From Ignavibacteria bacterium (lineage in GTDB: Bacteria; Bacteroidota; Ignavibacteria; Ignavibacteriales; Ignavibacteriaceae), in contig JAUSIA010000361.1 in the NCBI GenBank assembly GCA_030648225.1, forward strand, positions 1 through 5,573: DNA of 5,573 nucleotides. The letters are read 5' to 3'. A program made the translations under genes and the position numbers. The notes below the pieces were generated by a model. That model worked only from the letters and a program-made list of their open reading frames with translations, did no database searches and had not been told where the DNA came from. This document shows positions 1-5,573 of the stretch, in pieces; position 1 is the stretch's first letter; every line of letters starts with the position of its first letter.

Positions 1-21
1 CATAGACAATAATTAATAAAG

Positions 22-705
22 TTATGGAATAATGATACTGTTATTTTCTTGAACCCCGATTGACATCGGGGCAGGCTTTACTCTTGCCTGTCCCGACTTT
101 GGCGGGGAACTTGAACCCTGATTGTCGGTTAGAGTGAGTTCTTTATACCGGAAGCAACCTGATATGTGGTCGTTTACCATTCCAGTAGCCTGCATATGAG
201 CATAAATTATTGTTGAACCAACAAAACTGAACCCTCTTATCTTTAAGTCTTTACTTATTGAATCAGATAATTCTGTTCTGGCAGGAAGTTCCTTTAGAGA
301 TTTTAATTTATTATTGATAGGTTCCCCCTTTGTAAAACCCCAGATATATTTATCAAATGTTCCAAATTCTTTCCTTACCTGGATGAAAGCCTTAGCATTT
401 GAAACTGCAGATTCAATTTTTAATTTATTCCGGATAATCCCTTCATCTTTTAGTAAAGAATTAATTTTTCTTTTATCATACTTTGCAACTTTATTGAAAT
501 CAAAATTATCAAATGCCTTTCTGAAGTTTTTTCTTTTCCTTAAAACAGTAAGCCAGCTTAACCCTGCCTGGAATCCTTCGAGGATTAGAAACTCAAATAG
601 CTTTCTGTCGTTATGAACCGGGAGCCCCCATTCCTTATCATGATATTTAATAAGAAGATTGTCTGTTGTGGGCCAGGCACATCTTTTTTTGATTTTGGAA
701 GGCAT
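22..705 (-). CDS. tag: DNA-3-methyladenine glycosylase I with an altered C-terminal tail
   Basis: This cytoplasmic base-excision repair enzyme removes 3-methyladenine from alkylated DNA, leaving an abasic site. Residues 1-190 match the Tag family throughout. The start region has RCAW, then YHDKEWG (21-27), LEGFQAGLSWLTVL (42-55), GIIRNKLKI (89-97), RGFSFVGSTI (157-166) and the VNDHISGC end (177-184). The four zinc-snap ligands are present as C9, H22, H180 and C184, with the same spacing as C4/H17/H175/C179 of E. coli Tag. The base-pocket residues Y21, E43 and W51 are also kept, so the enzyme should be active. The ATG at 705 places C9 correctly; no clear Shine-Dalgarno site precedes it. It lies 12 nt after the DUF2203 stop and is probably co-transcribed. 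Oddity: at 227 aa it is longer than the usual ~190-200. Residues from about 199 on are encoded by a GC-rich palindromic insertion and then out-of-frame sequence (see 48-124), so the tail is probably not functional. Confidence 0.96.
   Translation of the reverse strand: MPSKIKKRCAWPTTDNLLIKYHDKEWGLPVHNDRKLFEFLILEGFQAGLSWLTVLRKRKNFRKAFDNFDFNKVAKYDKRKINSLLKDEGIIRNKLKIESAVSNAKAFIQVRKEFGTFDKYIWGFTKGEPINNKLKSLKELPARTELSDSISKDLKIRGFSFVGSTIIYAHMQATGMVNDHISGCFRYKELTLTDNQGSSSPPKSGQARVKPAPMSIGVQENNSIIIP
48..124. repeat. GC-rich palindromic element flanked by 15-bp direct repeats, inside the tag 3' end
   Basis: Direct repeats CTTGAACCCCGATTG (48-62) and CTTGAACCCTGATTG (110-124) differ at one base and are offset by 62 bp. 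Positions 54-107 are about 63% G+C by hand count, against roughly 20% in the intergenic region nearby. The segment can fold in two ways. The first is three adjacent hairpins: 54-60 with 65-71 (perfect 7 bp, TGAC loop), 72-76 with 86-90 (5 bp), and 92-95 with 103-106 (4 bp). The second is one long hairpin: 66-76 with 86-96 (11 pairs including one G-T, 9-nt loop), enclosed by 54-58 with 103-107. It has no ORF of its own and is too short for an insertion sequence. It resembles the short interspersed palindromic repeats (REP- or RPE-like) known from other bacteria. Whether it is multi-copy in this genome cannot be seen here. The 15-bp repeat may be a target-site duplication or part of the element. 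Confidence 0.75.
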
Positions 706-717
706 CTATTTTAGAAA

Positions 718-1104
718 TTAAAAATTAAGATAATCTTCGGGGATTGGTTTTCTGCCTGAGTAACCGGCTTCAATTTCATGATAAAATTTTATTTCGTCTT
801 CATCACTTTTCCAGCAGAGCATTACTTCTTTGTTATCTATCACAGCGGGGAAATCAACAAGTCCGATGTTGAAGTTCCAGTCTTTATAAAAGCAGCCGAT
901 TTCCTCAAGCTCTGCCATAAAGCCATTTATATCTTCTGTCATTTTTTTAATACGCAGATCATACTTGATGTATTCATCATCAAGCTCTTCAGCAGTTAAT
1001 CTCATTTCTCTGGAGGTATCGAGAATATCTTTGACTATTCTTCTTACAAGTGGAAGAGTACTTCTTGCTTCGGCGGGTGAAAAATACTTAGTTGCTGTTG
1101 TCAT
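718..1104 (-). CDS. DUF2203 family protein
   Basis: This small soluble protein of unknown biochemical function is 128 aa, the usual size for the family. The family pattern is clear: an N-terminal YFSPAEARSTLPLVRRIV segment (7-24) where the Y-F-x-x-x-E-A-x-x-x-L-P core is typical, a long charged helical or coiled-coil middle (about 25-68), then the C-terminal signature. That signature comprises LEEIGCFYKD (66-75), GLVDFPA (81-87), MLCWK (95-99), FYHEIEAGYSGRKPIP (107-122). There is no signal peptide or membrane segment, so it should be cytoplasmic. It is the first gene of a likely two-gene unit with tag, 12 nt apart. A purine-rich AAGGAG (complement of 1131-1136) lies 26 nt before the ATG, too far to be an ordinary ribosome binding site. 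An in-frame TAA at 1120-1122 rules out a longer ATG start closer to it. Family assignment is secure; the role is unknown. Confidence 0.9.
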   Translation of the reverse strand: MTTATKYFSPAEARSTLPLVRRIVKDILDTSREMRLTAEELDDEYIKYDLRIKKMTEDINGFMAELEEIGCFYKDWNFNIGLVDFPAVIDNKEVMLCWKSDEDEIKFYHEIEAGYSGRKPIPEDYLNF

Positions 1105-1138
1105 TTTATGTAATGATAATTATTAAACTTCTCCTTTA

Positions 1139-1146
1139 CAAATTTA
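1139..1146 (-). promoter_or_regulatory. Candidate -7 promoter element for the DUF2203-tag unit
   Basis: Read on the minus strand, these bases are TAAATTTG, an exact match to the Bacteroidota primary-sigma -7 consensus TAnnTTTG. It would give a 5' leader of roughly 25-30 nt before the DUF2203 ATG at 1104. The usual upstream -33 TTG is not clearly present; only a T-rich run lies near the expected place. In DNA this AT-rich such a match can arise by chance. Confidence 0.3.
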
Positions 1147-1489
1147 TAATTTTAATTGCTTAAAAAAAGTTATTTCTATAAGTTGCTTATTAAAGTTCCG
1201 ATCTTTAAAAAATGCAAAAAAAAATACTTATATATTTTTGATTATCAGCATTGACTTTATCAAAGTTTTTTTGAAGTTTCTACTTGCGATATTTAGAATT
1301 TAAGGTAAAAGAAATTTAAGAGGATATTTTATCGAAAAAATTTTACTCTGCATTAGTTTTCCATATATATATTTATTCTGGTTTAATATAAAAATCTTGC
1401 TATGCTAATAGTTCGTTTAGGGAAAAAAAATCTTTTAATGAACTTATTATTACCAGAAAAAAATAATATATAAAAATTCAAAGAAAGTA

Positions 1490-1567
1490 ATGAAAGAAGC
1501 TTTATTATTTATTTCTATATTCGCACATTCTTATTTCAAGCGGATCTACTTTTTAATTAAAATGTGA
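1490..1567 (+). other. Possible 25-codon leader ORF upstream of the lipoprotein gene
   Basis: An ATG at 1490 opens a 25-codon frame ending in TGA at 1565-1567. The hydrophobic, weakly basic peptide begins MKEALLFISIF. Its stop falls within the lipoprotein's GAAGGAGG ribosome binding site (1566-1573), 10 nt before the next start. Only a weak AAAGAAAG precedes it. It could be a translated leader that affects initiation on the lipoprotein gene, or a chance frame in AT-rich DNA. The second is more likely. Confidence 0.15.
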
Positions 1568-1577
1568 AGGAGGTATT

Positions 1578-2333
1578 ATGAGCAAAGCTGGTAAAAATAA
1601 ATTTCTACATATTATCACTATCAGCATAACACTTTTTTTAGCTGGTTGCGTAGATACAAGTGTTGAAAATATACCCAATAGTTTTGATTTCCACAGTCAA
1701 CTCAAAATTGTGAATCTGACTTCAGTTACAAATGCACAATCCATAAGCGTTTTTAATTCAGACGGAGTTGAAGTCGGTTTGTTCCCAATAGGGTTAGGGC
1801 AGGAATTTCCTGGTGAAGGGGTGCCATTTATGGATATTCTCTCTGGATCAAAAACCTTTGTAGTGCATTTTGCAGGCAGTCCTGACGAAACATTTAGGCT
1901 TTCCTTAGAATCAGAAAGAAGGATAAGATTATATATTTATAATACTGATTCAGTTACAACAGATATTCTTAAAAGTACTTTAAGATATACCTGGCAGGAA
2001 AAAAATTCCGAAAATGGAAAGGGTTTATTCTATCCCGATTCTGCATCAGTTGCATTTTTGAATGGTACTGTAGATGCAATTATTGCAACCGTAATAGCTC
2101 AAAGCACCGATATAGATACTACTATACACTTTGAAGAGGCTTTAGCTGTAGGAGGTTCAAGTAGTTTAATGCTTAAAGCTCCTGCAAATTACACGCTTTA
2201 CTTCTTATCCGACGCTGATGATACCTTAAGCATCCTTACTCTCAATGCTAATGCTTTAAGCAGGTACACAACTGTATTATATGGTTCGCAAGGTTCTGGT
2301 ACATTAACGAGTAAAGTATATACAGATGATTAA
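1578..2333 (+). CDS. Envelope lipoprotein of unknown function preceding a TonB-dependent receptor
   Basis: This 251-aa protein is predicted to be exported and lipid-anchored. It has basic residues K3, K6 and K8, a hydrophobic stretch (about 10-22) and a lipobox LAGC with the modified cysteine at C24. The mature part looks all-beta and seems to hold two similar halves. Residues about 42-137 open with LKIVNLT, and about 155-245 open with SASVAFLNGT. Each is rich in short hydrophobic strands and ends in polar Ser/Thr-rich turns. This resembles DUF4397-type beta-sandwich lipoproteins, but that match cannot be confirmed by eye. No catalytic motif is visible, and it lacks the length and helical character of SusD. 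The start is set by a strong GAAGGAGG (1566-1573), 4 nt before the ATG, and by correct placement of the lipobox. The receptor gene follows 28 bp later with no terminator between, so the two are probably one operon and may act together at the outer membrane. Confidence 0.85.
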   Translation: MSKAGKNKFLHIITISITLFLAGCVDTSVENIPNSFDFHSQLKIVNLTSVTNAQSISVFNSDGVEVGLFPIGLGQEFPGEGVPFMDILSGSKTFVVHFAGSPDETFRLSLESERRIRLYIYNTDSVTTDILKSTLRYTWQEKNSENGKGLFYPDSASVAFLNGTVDAIIATVIAQSTDIDTTIHFEEALAVGGSSSLMLKAPANYTLYFLSDADDTLSILTLNANALSRYTTVLYGSQGSGTLTSKVYTDD

Positions 2334-2361
2334 TAAAGTTTAAAAATTTAGGAGAAAAAAT

Positions 2362-5300
2362 ATGTATAAAAATATATTTACTACTTTAACCATGCTGCTA
2401 ATACTGTCTTCGGTAACTTTTGGCCAATCAGGGAAAATCAGCGGTAAAGTAATTGACCAGCAATCTCAGGAGCCATTAATTGGTGCCAATATATTAATTG
2501 TTGGAACTACTTATGGAGCAGCAACCGATGTAAATGGTAATTTTTCCATTCTACAAGTGCCCGTTGGCGAATATAACATTAAAGCTTCATACATAGGTTA
2601 CCAGGGAGTAACTATACAGGGAATTAGGGTTACTTCTGGTCTCACAGTGGAAGTTAATTTCAATTTACCTTCCGAATCAATTGCAACAGAAGAAATAATA
2701 ATTGTTGCAGTAAAACCCTTAATAGAGAAAAGCAGCACAAATGCTATTAGAATTATTACTGATCTTGAAAATATGCCTATAAGAAATCTAGACGATATTG
2801 TGGCGCTGCAGCCTGGGGTAGTAAGGCAAAATGACAAAACCTTTATTCGTGGAAGCAGGCCAGATGAAACAGGTTATGTTCTGGAAGGCGCTGATATAAA
2901 GAATATTGTTAATAGGGATGGCGGCTCTCTTGTAACTGTAATTGGTGCCGCAGTGCATGAACTTCTCGTGCAGGCTGGGGGTTATACAGCCGAATTCGGA
3001 AATGCTAATGCTGGAATTATTCAGCGGGACTTAAAGACAGGTTCAGACGAGTATCACTTTTCCATAAGAGCTGAAACAGATAACTTTGGAAACGCAAATT
3101 CACCAGATAAATTTCTTGGAACTTATTCTTATGGTTATTCTGACTATATCATCACAGCCAGCGGACCATTATTTTCAGATAAATTAAAACTTTTCTTATC
3201 TGGTGAGAATAGGTTTGTACGCGATTATAACCCACAATTTCTATCCGGCAACCCAACTGCATACTCCGATGGAGCTTTATTTGACACAACAAGGGTATAT
3301 GATTCAGGTCGTTATGGTGGGGAACCTAATGATTCCCGGATTTTAACCTGGGATGGAGGCTCTGTTCCCGGGAGGATGCAGAATCGTTACAGCTTTACTG
3401 GCACTGCACTTTTAGATTTAAAACCTTTAATGGTTAAAGCATCTGGTGCTTTTACATGGCAGAAAACAAGAGCAAATGATCAGACTTTTAATTCTGTAAG
3501 CCCTTCTCAAGACATAGGCAATGTTCTGGATCTAGGTAATATATTTAATTTAGGAAGATTACCTATACAAGATAATAGTAATTTATTTTTAAACCTGAAA
3601 GGAACTTATTTTCTATCAGAAAAATCATTTTTAGAAGCAAATGTTAATTTTCTGGATAACCGCCTAAAGACTTATGACCCATATTTTGAAGATGATTTTC
3701 TTTCTTATAATGACAGCTTAAAGGCATCTGAGTTTGGCTGGACATATGCAGATTATACCAACCCTCCAGATGCATATGATTTTAATGAATTTCCTTTCTC
3801 AAGGCCTGGTGATCTTTTAACGAACTATACAAAAGATCAACGAAACTATTTAGGCGGCTCAATGGCTTTTACAAGCCAGTTTCAGAATCATGAATTAAAA
3901 GTAGGTGGTTCTTATCAAAGATGGACAATTAGACGATATGGTGTCACGGGCGCTACATCACTGCTTGAGTTAGTCAGGCAGAATCCGGATTTGTCAAGAA
4001 ACCCTGATTCGTTAATCTTCCTTTTCCAGAATCAGGGATTTAGGCAATTTAATAATTATGGTTACGATATACTTGGCAATGAGATTGATGCGGGACCATT
4101 TGCACCAAAGCATCCTGTATTTGCATCCGGATATATACAAGATAAAGTAGAGATCAGTGACTTAATTATTAATGCCGGTATTCGATATGATTATATTGAT
4201 ATGGATAGCTGGGCATGGGCTAATCCCAAACTACCTACTACGGATGAAACAACGCATTTAACTTCTGACTTATTAAAGGGAAGCACATTCAGTTATGTTT
4301 CACCACGATTAGGTTTTTCATTTCCTGTTACAGATAGAACAGTTTTTCATCTGCAATATGGCAAATTTGTTCAGTCTCCGAGTCTGGATGTTGCATATAG
4401 AGGTATTTTCCAGGCAGCACAGCAAATAACAGCAACAAATTTATTTACAAATCCAATTGCATATAGTCTGGAACCAATCAGAACAACACAGTATGAAATT
4501 GGATTCACTCAACAATTTACAGATTTTGCAGCTTTTGACTTGACTGCTTTTTATAAAGATATCAAAGGTCAACTGCAATATGCCACAATAAAAACATTAC
4601 CTGGAGCAGCAAAAAGCCAATATGCAGCTTTTATAAACCAGGATTTTTCTACAACTAAAGGTCTTGAATTCAGCTTGAGGATTAGAAGAGTAGAAAGAAT
4701 AAGGGCAGAAATCAACTACACTTTTTCAGATTCAAAAGGAACAAACTCGTTTTCCAACAGCGGAATAGGATCTACGGAGATTAATAATAATGTCCCTACA
4801 GTACTACTCCCGCTTACCTATGATCAGGCCAATAGAGGTTCTATATTAATAGATTATAGATTTGGAGAGGATGACAGCGGGCCTATTCTACAGCAATTAG
4901 GTGTTGTTCTTCTGTTTACTTTTAACAGCGGGCATCCATATACACTTGCTCAGGGAATTGATGCTACCGGTCTGGGACAAACATCTGCTTACACAGGCGG
5001 TTTAATTCCCACACTTGATTCAAGAGGCAGGAGAACTACTGGTCCTGTAAATCAGTCAACAACTCCATGGTTCTATAATATAGACCTTCGGATTGATAAA
5101 ACTGTTAACATATCTAACCTTGATGTTAATTTCTATGTTGCTGTTCAGAATCTCCTTAATACCAAGAATGTTATAAATGTTTATGACAGAACCGGCAATG
5201 GTTACGATGATGGATTTTTAGGTTCTCAAACTGCCGTAGCATATTCGGATAGATTTAATGATTTATACCGATCATTAAACCTTGAAAACAGGCAGGCTGC

Positions 5301-5373
5301 GTTATCTTTAATGGGTGTTGATATGTTCTCAGCCCCCAGGCAGTTACGCGCAGGCGTTTTGGTTAATTTTTAA
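2362..5373 (+). CDS. TonB-dependent outer-membrane receptor with N-terminal carboxypeptidase-like regulatory domain
   Basis: This 1003-aa protein should be a 22-strand outer-membrane barrel that imports a ligand using energy passed on by TonB-ExbBD. A signal peptide covers about 1-21 (K3, hydrophobic 5-18, then VTFGQ). A carboxypeptidase-regulatory-like beta domain follows at about 24-102, with the family hallmarks ISGKVID, EPLIGANI, TDVNGNFSI and GEYNIKASYIGY. The segment EEIIIVA (110-116) lies where a TonB-box-like motif is expected. The plug domain covers about 120-230, including LDDIVALQPGV, FIRGSRPDETGYVLEG (161-176) and GGYTAEFGNANAGII. The rest is barrel, with typical SPRLGFSFPV (647-656), YGKFVQSPSL and a late VQNLLNTKNV strand. 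It ends LRAGVLVNF, with the terminal aromatic residue expected of a BAM signal. AGGAG (2350-2354) sits 7 nt before the ATG. The frame is intact. Without a SusD neighbour it is not a standard glycan SusC, and the ligand is unknown. Confidence 0.95.
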   Translation: MYKNIFTTLTMLLILSSVTFGQSGKISGKVIDQQSQEPLIGANILIVGTTYGAATDVNGNFSILQVPVGEYNIKASYIGYQGVTIQGIRVTSGLTVEVNFNLPSESIATEEIIIVAVKPLIEKSSTNAIRIITDLENMPIRNLDDIVALQPGVVRQNDKTFIRGSRPDETGYVLEGADIKNIVNRDGGSLVTVIGAAVHELLVQAGGYTAEFGNANAGIIQRDLKTGSDEYHFSIRAETDNFGNANSPDKFLGTYSYGYSDYIITASGPLFSDKLKLFLSGENRFVRDYNPQFLSGNPTAYSDGALFDTTRVYDSGRYGGEPNDSRILTWDGGSVPGRMQNRYSFTGTALLDLKPLMVKASGAFTWQKTRANDQTFNSVSPSQDIGNVLDLGNIFNLGRLPIQDNSNLFLNLKGTYFLSEKSFLEANVNFLDNRLKTYDPYFEDDFLSYNDSLKASEFGWTYADYTNPPDAYDFNEFPFSRPGDLLTNYTKDQRNYLGGSMAFTSQFQNHELKVGGSYQRWTIRRYGVTGATSLLELVRQNPDLSRNPDSLIFLFQNQGFRQFNNYGYDILGNEIDAGPFAPKHPVFASGYIQDKVEISDLIINAGIRYDYIDMDSWAWANPKLPTTDETTHLTSDLLKGSTFSYVSPRLGFSFPVTDRTVFHLQYGKFVQSPSLDVAYRGIFQAAQQITATNLFTNPIAYSLEPIRTTQYEIGFTQQFTDFAAFDLTAFYKDIKGQLQYATIKTLPGAAKSQYAAFINQDFSTTKGLEFSLRIRRVERIRAEINYTFSDSKGTNSFSNSGIGSTEINNNVPTVLLPLTYDQANRGSILIDYRFGEDDSGPILQQLGVVLLFTFNSGHPYTLAQGIDATGLGQTSAYTGGLIPTLDSRGRRTTGPVNQSTTPWFYNIDLRIDKTVNISNLDVNFYVAVQNLLNTKNVINVYDRTGNGYDDGFLGSQTAVAYSDRFNDLYRSLNLENRQAALSLMGVDMFSAPRQLRAGVLVNF

Positions 5374-5397
5374 TAAGTAATAAAAAGAGTTTACCTA

Positions 5398-5433
5398 ATG
5401 AAAAATAAAAAATTGCGGAGGCTATTTATATGA
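5398..5433 (+). other. Possible 11-codon ORF overlapping the next start (ATGA)
   Basis: The ATG at 5398 opens an 11-codon frame, MKNKKLRRLFI, whose TGA (5431-5433) overlaps the next gene's ATG (5430-5432) in an ATGA arrangement. A weak AAAAGAG (5383-5389) lies 8 nt upstream of it. The overlap would permit translational coupling. However, the downstream gene has its own GGAGG inside this frame, and the peptide is very short, so chance is the simpler reading. Confidence 0.15.
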
Positions 5434-5573
5434 AAAAATTCTATTATATAAATATTATTTTAATTTTAACTTTCCTGTTAGTTAACCCTGACAATGTTTT
5501 TGCAGAGGGAAAAGATAAAGATGGCAATAAAAGTAAATTGAATAAAATTGCTGTGGATCCGGCTCGAAGTGTG
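5430..5573 (+). CDS. N-terminus of an exported protein, truncated by the window edge
   Basis: Forty-eight codons are visible and the frame is open to the last base, so the gene continues outside the window. The start is supported by GGAGG (5417-5421), 8 nt before the ATG. The product begins MKKFYYINIIL and has a clear signal peptide: basic residues K2 and K3, a hydrophobic core at about 7-18, and a probable signal peptidase I site after VFA (A25). There is no lipobox cysteine, so the protein should be released to the periplasm or secreted further rather than lipid-anchored. The mature start, EGKDKDGNKSK, is a charged linker, followed by LNKIAVDPARSV at the edge. The gene lies 56 bp after the receptor with no terminator between and is probably in the same operon. 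Too little is present to name a family. A large secreted protein with a type IX sorting tail would be one possibility in this kind of organism, but nothing visible shows it. Confidence 0.8.
   Translation, partial: MKKFYYINIILILTFLLVNPDNVFAEGKDKDGNKSKLNKIAVDPARSV

Larger units (their letters stand above)
1105..1577. other. AT-rich divergent intergenic region
   Basis: This 473-bp stretch separates the DUF2203-tag unit from the lipoprotein-receptor cluster, so it must contain promoters in both directions. By hand count 1141-1560 is about 20% G+C. It has many A and T tracts and an alternating AT run near 1353-1372. No strong inverted repeat, tRNA, riboswitch-like conserved core or convincing gene was seen. 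Possible plus-strand promoter pieces are TATTTTTG (1233-1240), an exact match to the Bacteroidota -7 motif TAnnTTTG but far upstream, an extended -10-like TGCTATGCT (1398-1406), and TATATTCG (1516-1523), one base off the motif. None has a convincing partner element, so no plus-strand start is assigned. Confidence 0.7.

Noticed and set aside
54..107. GC-rich hairpins as a rho-independent terminator for the minus-strand unit
   Set aside because: They lie inside the present tag frame and are not followed by a T tract on the minus strand.
314..616. Plus-strand open frame of 100 codons
   Set aside because: It lies antisense inside tag, whose protein matches a known family end to end; it has no ribosome binding site.
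778..999. Plus-strand open frame of 73 codons
   Set aside because: It is antisense to the DUF2203 gene, which carries a clear family signature in the other strand.
1105..1577. Riboswitch, small RNA or CRISPR in the long intergenic region
   Set aside because: No conserved core, stable GC stem or regularly spaced repeat was found; the region is simple AT-rich sequence.
2598..2837. Minus-strand open frame of 79 codons
   Set aside because: It is antisense to the receptor's N-terminal and plug domains and has no recognisable features.
1578..5373. SusC/SusD-type glycan uptake pair
   Set aside because: The lipoprotein is about half the usual SusD length, precedes rather than follows the receptor, and looks all-beta rather than helical.

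Overview
The window comes from an AT-rich bacterium with Bacteroidota/Ignavibacteriota-type outer-membrane biology. This rests on a ~1000-residue TonB-dependent receptor with an N-terminal carboxypeptidase-regulatory-like domain, a lipoprotein gene directly upstream of it, and intergenic DNA of only about 20% G+C. No rRNA or tRNA is present to fix the taxonomy. The strong Shine-Dalgarno sites on the plus-strand genes fit Ignavibacteria-like relatives better than typical Bacteroidia, but that is inference.

Layout. Positions 22-1104 hold a minus-strand pair, read right to left: a DUF2203-family protein (718-1104), then, 12 nt later, DNA-3-methyladenine glycosylase I, tag (22-705). Positions 1105-1577 are a 473-bp AT-rich divergent intergenic region that must hold the promoters for both directions. 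Positions 1578-5573 hold a plus-strand cluster: a 251-aa lipoprotein of unknown function (1578-2333), a 1003-aa TonB-dependent receptor (2362-5373), and the first 48 codons of another exported protein (from 5430) cut by the window edge. Gaps of 28 and 56 bp with good ribosome binding sites suggest one transcript.

How they work together. DUF2203-tag looks like a small housekeeping unit: base-excision repair of alkylated adenine plus a conserved protein of unknown role. The plus-strand genes look like an envelope system: an energised outer-membrane transporter with a partner lipoprotein and a secreted protein. It is not a SusC/SusD pair, and the substrate cannot be read from the sequence.

The most unusual signal is at the 3' end of tag. 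A 62-bp GC-rich palindromic segment is bounded by a 15-bp direct repeat (14/15 identical). Deleting one 62-bp unit in silico gives a 200-residue Tag ending at an in-frame TAA. With the unit present the frame shifts, that stop is bypassed and the protein gains a new tail. This looks like a short mobile palindromic repeat that has rewritten a protein C-terminus.
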